From Rugosibacter sp. (GTDB lineage: Bacteria; Pseudomonadota; Gammaproteobacteria; Burkholderiales; Rhodocyclaceae): a stretch of 60,143 bases of DNA. The notes below the pieces were generated by a model that saw nothing but the letters and a program-made list of their open reading frames with translations, was not told the origin of the DNA and did not search any database. The position numbers and the translations under genes are program-made. Shown piece by piece: positions 20,689-30,431 of this stretch (its first letter is position 1; each line of letters begins with the position of its first letter). The DNA lies in assembly GCA_011620215.1 (NCBI GenBank), contig WOZP01000023.1:1-60143 (forward strand). Direction: 5' to 3'.

Positions 20689-21720
20689 TTGCAATATGCT
20701 TATGGCAACATATATCTTGAAATGGGTTACAAAATGGCGAAATCGTTAAGCCAGAGGATCACTGAAAGCCGTCGGCTGCTAAAGAACCAGTATGCCTATC
20801 TGGACGACATGGGTTCTTACAGTACATTACTCGATGATGAGAGGGTTGATGACCCATCAATCAACAGGATTGTTGCGAGCCGCCGGTTACTACAAAACCC
20901 TTATGCGTACCTGAACGAATTTGGGAACTTCAGCGCCGCGAAAGATTCCCCGTACATTCAACCAGATGCTTTCCGTGCACTACCGCAACAAGTGGAAGGA
21001 AAATACTCATCACTGGGAAGGAACAAGCGGAAGAGCTACCGTCACTCAAATGCTGAGATAGAAGCCAAGGTGATAAGCCTACAAAGAAGGATGTGGCAGG
21101 ACAGGAGCCAAATTTGGCTCGATGCCGCGCCACCCGCTCCTATCGACATACTTGATCCAGAGATCGCCATCAGGCTCATCGGTTACGATTTTCATCTCGA
21201 CGAGACGCTTGGTCAGTACTTCAGCGACGAGAAACATATTGAAGTTGCCGGCACTATCGACGACTCGTCAAAGCAAGTACGTATCTCTCGCCAGTTCCCT
21301 TACGATGTGCGCAACTTCACTGCAGCTCATGAGCTGGGACATGCTCTCCTACACGACGCAAGGGGCCTACATCGTGACAGACCGCTCGACGGAGCAATGA
21401 TATCTCGCGATCCTATCGAAATTGAAGCCGATAAGTTTGCCTCGTATTTCTTGATGCCAGGAAAACTCGTCAAAGCGTACTTCAAGAAGCTTTTTGGTAC
21501 CGACAACTTTTTCCTGAACGAGGATACCGATTTCGCACTTACCCGCGGCAACGCTTTGGACCTAAGACGGAATTGCAGAACTCTTCGCGACCTGACCAAG
21601 ATACTCGCTAGTACAGAGAGTTATAACGGACTCCGTTTCATCTCGCTAGCAAGCCAGTTCCGGGTATCAACTGAAGCGATGGCTATTCGCTTTGAGGAAT
21701 TGGGATTAGTGACAATTTAA
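20689..21720 (+). CDS. ImmA/IrrE family metallo-endopeptidase with duplicated N-terminal module (alternative start 20734)
   Basis: AAHELGHALLHD zinc motif and downstream EIEADKFASYFLMP typical of COG2856-type proteins. Confidence 0.88.
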   Translation: MQYAYGNIYLEMGYKMAKSLSQRITESRRLLKNQYAYLDDMGSYSTLLDDERVDDPSINRIVASRRLLQNPYAYLNEFGNFSAAKDSPYIQPDAFRALPQQVEGKYSSLGRNKRKSYRHSNAEIEAKVISLQRRMWQDRSQIWLDAAPPAPIDILDPEIAIRLIGYDFHLDETLGQYFSDEKHIEVAGTIDDSSKQVRISRQFPYDVRNFTAAHELGHALLHDARGLHRDRPLDGAMISRDPIEIEADKFASYFLMPGKLVKAYFKKLFGTDNFFLNEDTDFALTRGNALDLRRNCRTLRDLTKILASTESYNGLRFISLASQFRVSTEAMAIRFEELGLVTI

Positions 21721-22026
21721 AGCATAAGAAATCGCTGAACAAGTAGCCGCAGTAGACAACGGTGAAATTCAAATCGAGACAGAGTCGTAACGCGAACGAG
21801 ATTTTCATCGGATAGAGGACTGTTTTTGGCTTCGGGAGTGAGGTATTCACCTATATTTCTCTCATGCTGCCGCACCTCTCCCGTCAGCGGTTGTCCCCAT
21901 TTCACAAGATTCACCATTGCCAACATGGCGAAAAAAACTGTTCACGGCAGTTTCTACTGATTCAGTGTTTCCTCAGCTATTTTTCAGCGGCGGTGTTTTA
22001 GCAAAATGCCTGACTATACCTCAGCG

Positions 22027-22461
22027 CTACTTCCCAATCCGGGTCGTAGGCATCACAAGCGCATCGCCATCAATCACCACTTTGCCGCTGACAGTACATA
22101 TCGTCGTCAACGAGACACGCCGTTTTTCTGGCATGAGCTCTTTGATAGTGACTATGGCATGGACTGTATCACCCGGACGAACAGGCGCTTTAAAGCGCAA
22201 GTTCTGGCTAAGGTAAATCGTCCCCGGGCCCGGCAGGCGACCAGCAATCGCTGCCGATATCACGCTGGCTGACAGCATGCCGTGTGCAATCCGCCCTTTG
22301 AACTGTGTGGTTTGCGCAAACTCTTCATTGATATGCATGGCGTTGTTATCACCCGAGACACTGGCAAATAGCACAATGTCTGCTTCGGTGATTGTCTTCG
22401 CAAATGTGGCGGTCATACCCACCACCAGGTCTTCAAAATCGTAGCCATTCAACTCGTTCAT
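22027..22461 (-). CDS. MaoC family (R)-hydratase
   Basis: FASVSGDNNAMHINEEFAQTTQFKGRIAHGMLSASVIS hydratase motif. Confidence 0.9.
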   Translation of the reverse strand: MNELNGYDFEDLVVGMTATFAKTITEADIVLFASVSGDNNAMHINEEFAQTTQFKGRIAHGMLSASVISAAIAGRLPGPGTIYLSQNLRFKAPVRPGDTVHAIVTIKELMPEKRRVSLTTICTVSGKVVIDGDALVMPTTRIGK

Positions 22462-22503
22462 GATTATTTTCCGCGATTGTCAAACAGGATAAGTGACGCG
22501 TGA

Positions 22504-25500
22504 TCAAGCGGCAAGTACAACAGGCCGCGATTGACGAAATGCCTGCAAACGCTGCGCCTGTAACATTTTGGCTGCAGCAATGCTTTTCTCTTTGACATGC
22601 CCGTAGCCACGAATCTCATCAGGCACACTCACCAACAAAACAGCTGCCGCATAGTTGGCAGGTGTGAGTTGCGACGCAACCTCGTCAAGCAACTGAATGT
22701 AGTCTTCGATCATCTGCTGCTCGTGACGACGCTCTTCTGTCTTGCCAAAGATATCCAACTTGCTGCCGCGCAGAAATTTCATTTTGGCAAGCAGCTTGAA
22801 TGCCTTGAAAATCCAGGGACCGAATACACGCTTTTGTAGCTCGCCGGTGATCGGATCACGCTTGGAGATCAGCGGAGGAGCTAAGTGATATTGTGCTTTA
22901 TAGCCAGCCTTGAACTGGGCATCCAGTTTGGCTAAAAACGCCGGGGCGGTGTGCAAACGCGCAACTTCGTATTCATCCTTGTAAGCCATCAACTTGTAGA
23001 GATAGCGCGCAGCGGCCTCACTGAAACTCGTGTCACCGACATTCGCCGTTTTCTCGGCGCTGGTGACACGGCGAATAACCTCCGTGTAACGCTTGGCATA
23101 GGCGATATTTTGATACGCAATGAGTTCAGGCACGCGTATTTCAAGCAAGCGCTTGAGCTCACCCTGCGCCGCCACAGAATCAACCAGCGCACGAGCAGGC
23201 GCGCTCGACGCCGGGGCTGGCGACAATATACTCACGCTCGCCGGTGCTGTACCCTTGCTGGCTTCGGCCTGCACAAACGCGTAATCAACCACCGCCATGC
23301 GGCCCCAGCGGAAGGCCGCCAAGCCCATCTCAACACCCACACCCGCTTGCTGAATCGCCGTCTCAATAGAGGCCGCCAGCAGCGGCAAAGCCCCCGCCTG
23401 GAAGGCCACGCCGACCATAAACAAGTTGGTTGCCATACTGTCTCCAAACAACCCTTCAGCCAGCCCTTGGCCATCAAGAAACACATTGTCGTTCGCGCGG
23501 CTCACCCGCGCGATGCCCGCCATTAAACCCTTCAAGCCGGGGAAGGCCACGTGGCGATTAGTCACCATCTGCCCCGTCGGTGTCTCGGTGGTCGAAACAA
23601 TGGCAATAGTACGTTCAGGGTGACACTTATCCAGATTCTTTGGGTCTGTCGCGTTGAGAATATCAAAGCCGAGATAAAGATCGGCGCACCCGTCAGAAAT
23701 TTTATTGGCCCCGCTGAAAGGTAATGCCGTGATCTTGATATCAGAAATCACCGCACCCCCTTTTTGGGCCAGGCCTGTCTGGTCCAGACCAATCACGTGG
23801 CGGCCTTCTAGCCGCGCGGCGTTGGCAATCGTGGCAGCCACCGTCACCGAACCCGTGCCGCCGATGCCCATCAAGTGCACACCAAAATCACCCTGTACCT
23901 TGAATACAGGCTCAGGCAGGTTCCGCTCCAGTGCGGGAATCTGTGCTTTTTTCTTTTTACGGGGCGCATCCGTCGCCTGCGCTGCATCAGCCACCGGCGT
24001 GATGGTCATAAACGAAGGGCAAAACCCTTTAACGCATGAATAATCCTTGTTGCAAGAACTTTGATGGATACGCGTCTTGCGGCCAAACTCTGTGGGTATC
24101 GGCTCGATACTCATGCAGTTGGCCTTTTCACCACAATCACCACAACCTTCGCACACGCGCTCGTTGATGATGATGGTTTGCACCGGCTCTTCAGCCTTGC
24201 CCCGGCTGCGCGAACGGCGCAATTCAGCGGCGCACTCTTGATCATGAATCAGCATCGTCGTGCCCTTGATCTGCGCCAGCAAACGCTGCGCTTCATCAAG
24301 CCGGTCACGGTGCCAAACCTCCGTGCCACTCACCAGGCTGACGCCTTGGTAGAGCTCGGGATGATCCGTGGTGATAATCACCTTTTTGACGCCATTCGCC
24401 AGCGACTCGGACACGATGTCCGCCACTGGATGGCTGCCCATGATGGCTTGCCCGCCGGTCATTGACGTGTGCCCGTTGTAGAGCAACTTGAACGTGATGT
24501 TGACCCCGGTTGACGCCGCATAACGGATTGCCATGCTGCCCGAATGGGCGTAGGTGCCGTCCCCCATGTTCTGAAAAATATGCTCTGTCTCGGTAAATGG
24601 CGCCATGCCAACCCACTGCGCACCTTCAGCGCCCATATGTGTGCCCATCACCACATTGCGGCCCATCCACATCGCCATCGTGTGGCAGCCAATACCTGCC
24701 GAGACGATGCTGCCTTCAGGTGCGATGGTTGAGCTGTTATGCGGGCAACCGGAGCAGAACCAGGCGGTGCGTACTGCCGTGGGCAATTTGCTGCGCGCAT
24801 GAATTTCATCCAGCCGCTGGAGCCATGCATCGGCTGACTCGATACGCGCCTTGCGCGACAAACGTTGAGTCAACGCACGTGCAATGACGTCGGATTCAAA
24901 TTCACCATAGTGCGGCAGCAGCTCTTGTTCTTCCTCATCGAATTTCCCGACAATGCGAGGGGCATTTACACTACCGTAAAGAATATTCTTGGCAAACATC
25001 TCAAGAAACGGCCGCTTCTCTTCAATCACAAAAATCTCTTCCAGGCCTTGCGCAAACTCACGCACAACCATGGGCTCCATCGGGAACAACATGCCCATCT
25101 TCAAAATGCGGATGCCATAGCGGCGTAGCGCCGCATCGTCCAGCCCCATTTCAAGAAAGGCCTGGCATAAATCGTGATACGTCTTGCCGGCAGTCATGAT
25201 GCCCAGCCAGGCGTCTGCATTCGGGAACACCACATTGTTCAGATTATTCTCACGCGCATAGCGCCGCGCTACTTCCAGCCTGCGGGTATAGAGCGACTGC
25301 TCCATCTCCAGCGCTTCAGCGCGCACATTCATGCCCAAATTCATGCGCGGGGTAAATGGTTTGCCGTCGAACATCATGTCTGGGGTAATAAACTTCAGCC
25401 GCTCGGGAGTCACGTCCGCAGTGCCTGAACCATCCGCCACATTCGTCACAATTTTCAGGCCGATCCACAAGCCTGACAAACGCGACAGATTGTAGCCATG

Positions 25501-26049
25501 CAGCCCTAAGTCAAGAATATCTTGCACATTGCCTGGATACAGCGAAGGGATGCCGACGTGATACAGCATCGGCTCGGATTGGCTACTGAGGGACGATGAT
25601 TTACAGCTCGGATCATCTCCCACCACAGCAAGCACACCACCATTTTTGCCTATGCCAGTGTAATTGGCATGCTTGAGCGCGTCTCCGCTGCGATCAACCC
25701 CAGGTGCTTTGCCGTACCACATGCCGGTGACACCATCGAGCTTTTGCCGACCAACGGTGTGCAGCATTTGCGTACCCCAAACGGCTGTGGCAGCCAAATC
25801 TTCATTGATGCCATCCACAAAGTGAATGTTGCTTTCAATCAGCATTTTCTGCTGCTTGATGAGCGCAGCATCCAGCATGCCCAATGGCGAGCCACGATAA
25901 CCCGAAACAAACATACCCGTTGTCAACCCACGGCGCGCATCTGTACGCACCTGATCTAACGTGAGGCGCACTAAAGCATCAATGCCACCAATGTTGATGG
26001 CACCCTCTGCCTGGTTGAACACAGTTGTTTTATCTTGTTTTGAGGACAT
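22504..26049 (-). CDS. Fused indolepyruvate:ferredoxin oxidoreductase family protein
   Basis: TPP domain (GIGCHTMAMWMG), 4Fe-4S CEGCGDCGEKANCMSIEP, gamma domain GIGGTGSVTVAATIA. Confidence 0.92.
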   Translation of the reverse strand: MSSKQDKTTVFNQAEGAINIGGIDALVRLTLDQVRTDARRGLTTGMFVSGYRGSPLGMLDAALIKQQKMLIESNIHFVDGINEDLAATAVWGTQMLHTVGRQKLDGVTGMWYGKAPGVDRSGDALKHANYTGIGKNGGVLAVVGDDPSCKSSSLSSQSEPMLYHVGIPSLYPGNVQDILDLGLHGYNLSRLSGLWIGLKIVTNVADGSGTADVTPERLKFITPDMMFDGKPFTPRMNLGMNVRAEALEMEQSLYTRRLEVARRYARENNLNNVVFPNADAWLGIMTAGKTYHDLCQAFLEMGLDDAALRRYGIRILKMGMLFPMEPMVVREFAQGLEEIFVIEEKRPFLEMFAKNILYGSVNAPRIVGKFDEEEQELLPHYGEFESDVIARALTQRLSRKARIESADAWLQRLDEIHARSKLPTAVRTAWFCSGCPHNSSTIAPEGSIVSAGIGCHTMAMWMGRNVVMGTHMGAEGAQWVGMAPFTETEHIFQNMGDGTYAHSGSMAIRYAASTGVNITFKLLYNGHTSMTGGQAIMGSHPVADIVSESLANGVKKVIITTDHPELYQGVSLVSGTEVWHRDRLDEAQRLLAQIKGTTMLIHDQECAAELRRSRSRGKAEEPVQTIIINERVCEGCGDCGEKANCMSIEPIPTEFGRKTRIHQSSCNKDYSCVKGFCPSFMTITPVADAAQATDAPRKKKKAQIPALERNLPEPVFKVQGDFGVHLMGIGGTGSVTVAATIANAARLEGRHVIGLDQTGLAQKGGAVISDIKITALPFSGANKISDGCADLYLGFDILNATDPKNLDKCHPERTIAIVSTTETPTGQMVTNRHVAFPGLKGLMAGIARVSRANDNVFLDGQGLAEGLFGDSMATNLFMVGVAFQAGALPLLAASIETAIQQAGVGVEMGLAAFRWGRMAVVDYAFVQAEASKGTAPASVSILSPAPASSAPARALVDSVAAQGELKRLLEIRVPELIAYQNIAYAKRYTEVIRRVTSAEKTANVGDTSFSEAAARYLYKLMAYKDEYEVARLHTAPAFLAKLDAQFKAGYKAQYHLAPPLISKRDPITGELQKRVFGPWIFKAFKLLAKMKFLRGSKLDIFGKTEERRHEQQMIEDYIQLLDEVASQLTPANYAAAVLLVSVPDEIRGYGHVKEKSIAAAKMLQAQRLQAFRQSRPVVLAA
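23048..23073 (+). repeat. 26-bp dispersed repeat copy 4 (weaker), inside indolepyruvate oxidoreductase gene
   Basis: gttttctcggcgctggtgacacggcg; A-rich side not conserved. Confidence 0.5.
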
Positions 26050-26104
26050 CGGGTAGCTCCGTTGAGGGAATAGCAAGAAGGATATTATCGATCATCGAAT
26101 TAAG

Positions 26105-27181
26105 TCAATTTATTCTTGCAACACCTCTCGCAACATTGGTTGCTGCAAGAATTTCAGCGGCTTTAGCATCCAGTGTCGGCGGTAAAACGGTTGCTAGCGA
26201 AATCAACTGCGCGCCTTCATGCTGCGCATAGTGATTCAACTGTGAGCGCTGATACAGCGGATCATAATGAAGCCGGAGGAGTTCCTTTACCAGCGCCCGG
26301 AAATCGCCCGCTGCGGCCATGTGTTTCCAGTGCGCGAGCATTTCATTGCTATGCACCCCATGAAGCCTGTCAAGACATGCATGCAACCAGGGTACATCTT
26401 CCAGCGCATACGCATAATCAGTTAGCAAAAAGTCAACTCGCGCTTCCAACCCAACATCCAGGCGCAGGCAATACGCACTGCGCAACGCAAGGATTAGGCT
26501 CTCTGGCAGACGTAACTTGCCGATGACTCGACTCTCCGCCTCAACAAACACCGGCTGCTGCGGATCAAATTTATTCAGCACACCAAAAAGACTCGTCTCG
26601 AAACTTTTTTGTGATGGTTGCGGTTGCCCCGGCAAGCCACCTAGCACCGACCCCTTATGTGCCGCCAAAGACTCCAGATGCAGCACCTGTGCGCCTTGAT
26701 GCGCCAACGCTTCAAGCAGCTGGCTCTTACCGCTGCCCGTAGCGCCACTGATCACACGAAAATCAAATTTTGTCGGCAGCGTGATCAGTTCAGCCAATAC
26801 ATGCCGACGCCATGCTTTATAACCGCCCGCTAGTTGATGGGAATCCCAGCCTACTTCACGCATCACGTGACTAAACGCTCCGCTGCGTTGCCCCCCTCGC
26901 CAACAAACGATAAGCGGACGCCATTGCCGTGGCTTGTCGAGAAAATGCGTCTCCAGCATGGAGGCAATATTGCGCCCCACCAGCACAGCACCAATTTTTT
27001 TAGCTTCAAACGATGACACCTGCTTATACAGCGTACCGACCCGAGCGCGCTCTTCATCACTAAGTACAGGACAATTTTGAGCACCCGGCAGATGATCTTC
27101 AGCGAATTCACTCGGCGAGCGGACATCAATGATGGCGTCGAATTCTGCGATTTGTGCTACCGTTGCCAGCTTTTTGTTCAT
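26105..27181 (-). CDS. mnmH: tRNA 2-selenouridine synthase
   Basis: Rhodanese CWRGGQRSGAFSHVMREVGW plus P-loop [14 protein letters not shown]; adjacent to selD. Confidence 0.93.
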   Translation of the reverse strand: MNKKLATVAQIAEFDAIIDVRSPSEFAEDHLPGAQNCPVLSDEERARVGTLYKQVSSFEAKKIGAVLVGRNIASMLETHFLDKPRQWRPLIVCWRGGQRSGAFSHVMREVGWDSHQLAGGYKAWRRHVLAELITLPTKFDFRVISGATGSGKSQLLEALAHQGAQVLHLESLAAHKGSVLGGLPGQPQPSQKSFETSLFGVLNKFDPQQPVFVEAESRVIGKLRLPESLILALRSAYCLRLDVGLEARVDFLLTDYAYALEDVPWLHACLDRLHGVHSNEMLAHWKHMAAAGDFRALVKELLRLHYDPLYQRSQLNHYAQHEGAQLISLATVLPPTLDAKAAEILAATNVARGVARIN

Positions 27182-27189
27182 AAAAGAAG

Positions 27190-28233
27190 ATGATGTCTGT
27201 ACGATTAACCCAATTCTCTCACGGTGGTGGTTGCGGCTGCAAAATTGCACCGGCTGTCTTGGCGCAATTACTCGCCGCGTCCCCCTTTAAAACCTTCCCC
27301 GCAGACTTGCTCGTTGGCACTGAAACATCGGATGATGCGGCCGTTTATCGCTTGAATCCGCAGCAAGCCATTATCGCCACGACAGATTTTTTCACACCTA
27401 TCGTTGATAACCCGCGTGATTTCGGTCGCATTGCCGCTGCCAATGCCTTGTCCGATGTCTATGCCATGGGCGGACGCCCCCTCTTTGCCCTGGCACTGGT
27501 GGGCATGCCCCTGGACAAACTGCCCCCCGAAGTCATCCGCGAAATCCTGGCCGGTGGCGAAGAAATCTGCACTGCCGCAGGCATCCCCATTGCAGGCGGA
27601 CATTCCATTGATGTACTGGAACCCATCTATGGACTGGTGGGCATTGGCCTGGTACATCCTGATCAAATCAAACGCAACAGTGGCGCACAGGCAGGCGATG
27701 CGTTGATTCTGGGCAAACCCCTGGGCATTGGCATCCTCTCCGCAGCGCTTAAAAAAGAGGTGCTCTCCGCCGCAGGTTATACCGACATGCTGCGCTGGAC
27801 AACCCAACTGAACACCCCCGGCTGTGCCTTCGCCAGTATGGACGAGGTACACGCCGTCACCGATGTCACCGGCTTTGGCCTTGCCGGTCACCTGCTGGAA
27901 ATCTGTCGCGGGTCGCAACTCGGCGCAACCCTCAAGTTTTCACAATTGCCACTGATTGATGAAGCAATACGCCACGCGAAGGCAGGCATTGTCACTGGCG
28001 CATCCGCTCGCAACTGGTCAGGCTACGGCAGCCAGATAACCCTTGCGCCCGAACTCGCCGAATGGCAACAAAAAATACTCGCTGATCCGCAAACCAGCGG
28101 CGGCCTGCTAGTCGCTTGCGCGCCCGCAGCAGCAGATGCCGTACTCGCCAAATTCAAGCAAGAAGGCTTTGAGAGTGCGGCCATCATAGGCGAGATGCTC
28201 AGCGGTATCCCCAGAGTGACGGTCGATGCATGA
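27190..28233 (+). CDS. selD: Selenide, water dikinase (Cys-containing)
   Basis: HGGGCGCKIAPAVL, GTETSDDAAVYRL, GFGLAGHLLEI. Confidence 0.95.
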   Translation: MMSVRLTQFSHGGGCGCKIAPAVLAQLLAASPFKTFPADLLVGTETSDDAAVYRLNPQQAIIATTDFFTPIVDNPRDFGRIAAANALSDVYAMGGRPLFALALVGMPLDKLPPEVIREILAGGEEICTAAGIPIAGGHSIDVLEPIYGLVGIGLVHPDQIKRNSGAQAGDALILGKPLGIGILSAALKKEVLSAAGYTDMLRWTTQLNTPGCAFASMDEVHAVTDVTGFGLAGHLLEICRGSQLGATLKFSQLPLIDEAIRHAKAGIVTGASARNWSGYGSQITLAPELAEWQQKILADPQTSGGLLVACAPAAADAVLAKFKQEGFESAAIIGEMLSGIPRVTVDA

Positions 28234-28303
28234 TGTCGCCTGACGTAACCCTCACGGCACAAACAGCAGACGCGTCATCATCAATCAGGTATCCGCTCCA
28301 ATT

Positions 28304-28329
28304 GAAAAGTCGGCGCTCGTGATACGGCA
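28304..28329 (+). repeat. 26-bp dispersed repeat copy 5, intergenic between selD and IS630 remnant
   Basis: gaaaagtcggcgctcgtgatacggca. Confidence 0.85.
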
Positions 28330-28394
28330 AGACAATTAAAAACAACTTTCTCACTTGCCCACTCTACCTCGTATTAGCAAGGGTTATGGCGTGA

Positions 28395-28722
28395 TGCAAG
28401 CCGTACAAGCCTGACTCAACGAGCAACACCCGGAAATTGAGCAGCGCGCCAAGGCCGAGTGCGGCGAGATTCACTGGGACGATGAGACGCCCCTGATCAA
28501 TACCCATGTGCGCGGCCGCAGCGACGCGTCGGCAGGCAAGACACGTGTGATCCGGAAGAACGCCTCAATGCCGACCTCAGGCATGCCATCGGAACAAAAG
28601 GGCCGGTACTCACCTAAGCCAAACTAAAACTCGCTACCACCGAACACATGGTCAAACTCGAATAATCACCCGAGCGGGTCAAGCGCTTCTTCCAGGATTC
28701 GCGTGTCAAATATGCTGCTTGA
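28395..28722 (+). pseudogene. Decayed IS630-family transposase
   Basis: Fragments LNEQHPEIEQRAKAECGEIHWDDETPLINTHVRGRS and NADLRHAIGTKGPV...SPERVKRFFQDSRVKYAA* with in-frame stops, a frameshift and deleted middle. Confidence 0.75.
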
Positions 28723-28725
28723 AAT

Positions 28726-28753
28726 TTCAAACTTCATCTGGCCTGATCAATAG
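28726..28753 (+). repeat. 28-bp repeat shared with 13801-13828, at IS630 remnant 3' end
   Basis: ttcaaacttcatctggcctgatcaatag; 26 of 28 identical. Confidence 0.75.
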
Positions 28754-28756
28754 GCT

Positions 28757-28960
28757 CGTCCACCCGAATCGAGGGCAGCAAGTTATCCGACCGCGAGTTC
28801 GAGCACCTGCTATCCAACCTGAAAATCCGCGACTTCATCAGCCGCGACGAGCAGGAGGTGGTCGGCTATGCGAAGGCCATGGAATTGGTGTTTACGTCCT
28901 GGCAGAACATCGCGTTCACCGAAAACCACATCAATCTCCAGATAATCGTTCATAAAAAAA
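28757..28960 (+). pseudogene. Fragment of Fic/DOC family protein N-terminal region
   Basis: STRIEGSKLSDREFEHLLSNLKIRDFISRDEQEVVGYAKAMELVFTSWQNIAFTENHI; no HPFxxGNG core follows. Confidence 0.72.
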
Positions 28961-29080
28961 CCTGCACTCGCCGTAATGTGGGGCATATCCATATCGCGTC
29001 AAGTATAACAACGAGAAAATATACTCAACCCCGGTTAAAGCACATGCCATCCCCCGGAACGAATCGACTAGAATCCTTGA

Positions 29081-30397
29081 ATGAAAACGCTTACCCGTTT
29101 GTCCCGTCCGCGTTTAGCGCGTTTAACTTTTGTTGCGCTTGCCCTGCTCCTCCTGGCTGTCATCTCTTATGTCGCGTGGCATTTTTTTGCCGACGCTGGC
29201 GAGACGCTGAAATTCAAGCAGGCCAAGGTTGAAGTTGGCCCTATCACAGCTGCGGTATCGGCTACAGGCACCCTCAATCCAGTCGTTTCAGTACAGGTGG
29301 GCTCGCAGGTCTCTGGCCAGATAAAAGAAATCCTGGTGGACTTCAATTCACCAGTGAAGGCAGGCCAGTTGATCGCCCGTCTTGACCCGGAAACCTATCG
29401 CCAGCGCGTGATTCAAGCGCAGGCAGACACAGAAGCGGCACGCGCTAACCTGGCCATGCAGCAGGCGGATGTCCTCCGTGTCCAGGCGAATCTGGTTGAT
29501 GCTCAACGCGATTACGCGCGCAAAAAATTGCTGGTGGAAAAGAAATTCATCTCGCCAGCCGATCTTGATAAAGCACAAACCACATTCGATGCAGCCGCAG
29601 CGGCGCTACGCGTTGCCCAAGCGCAGGCGCTCAGTGGCGCAGCACAGGTCCGCCAGCGTCAGGCCCTGCTGGCGCAAGCGCAGGTGGATTTAGGTCGCAC
29701 TGAAATTCGCTCACCAGTGGATGGCGTGGTGGTCAAACGTAGTGTAGATACGGGGCAAACGGTTGCCGCCAGCCTGCAGGCACCCGAGCTTTTTATCATT
29801 GCCAGAAACCTGAGTGACATGCAGGTGGAAACCTCAGTGGATGAAGCCGATGTGGGGCGTATTCAACCAGGCCAAAACGTGAGTTTTACCGTTGACGCCT
29901 TTCCTGGGCAGCACTTTGCGGGACAGGTCAAGCAAGTACGCAAGGCGGCGTCGATTGTTTCCAATGTCGTGAGCTACACCGTGGTTGTTTCCGCAGCTAA
30001 CCCCGATCTCTTGCTGCTGCCCGGCATGACGGCGAATGTACGCATCATCACGGCGCACAAGGACAATGCACTCAAAGTACCTAATGCCGCATTACGTTTC
30101 AACCCGCCGGCAAACAGCGATGAAAAAGGCGATAAAAAGAACATGTCCGGCGTCTCACCAGCGCCGACTTTTTCTAAGCGAGGGAAAGACCGCAGCGAGG
30201 GCAGTCGCGTATGGGTGCAGGATAAAGACGGCAAGCCCAGCGCCGTCACGGTGCGTCTTGGCCTCACTGATGGCAGCATGACCGAGATTATCGCGGACAA
30301 TAGCCAGATCACCGCAGGCAGTGAGGTCATCGTCGGGATGCAAAGCACTGCTCGCAGCAAATCTGCCGCAGGCGCGCCTGGCCCGCGCATGTTCTGA
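29081..30397 (+). CDS. HlyD/MacA-type periplasmic adaptor subunit
   Basis: VSVQVGSQVSGQIKEILVDFNSPVKAGQLIARLDP; hairpin/lipoyl/barrel layout. Confidence 0.92.
   Translation: MKTLTRLSRPRLARLTFVALALLLLAVISYVAWHFFADAGETLKFKQAKVEVGPITAAVSATGTLNPVVSVQVGSQVSGQIKEILVDFNSPVKAGQLIARLDPETYRQRVIQAQADTEAARANLAMQQADVLRVQANLVDAQRDYARKKLLVEKKFISPADLDKAQTTFDAAAAALRVAQAQALSGAAQVRQRQALLAQAQVDLGRTEIRSPVDGVVVKRSVDTGQTVAASLQAPELFIIARNLSDMQVETSVDEADVGRIQPGQNVSFTVDAFPGQHFAGQVKQVRKAASIVSNVVSYTVVVSAANPDLLLLPGMTANVRIITAHKDNALKVPNAALRFNPPANSDEKGDKKNMSGVSPAPTFSKRGKDRSEGSRVWVQDKDGKPSAVTVRLGLTDGSMTEIIADNSQITAGSEVIVGMQSTARSKSAAGAPGPRMF
30148..30173 (-). repeat. 26-bp dispersed repeat copy 6, inside MacA-like gene
   Basis: cggcgtctcaccagcgccgacttttt. 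Confidence 0.88.
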
Positions 30398-30431
30398 TTT
30401 CTCGTCCAGACACGGATCACGGATTCAAAAT

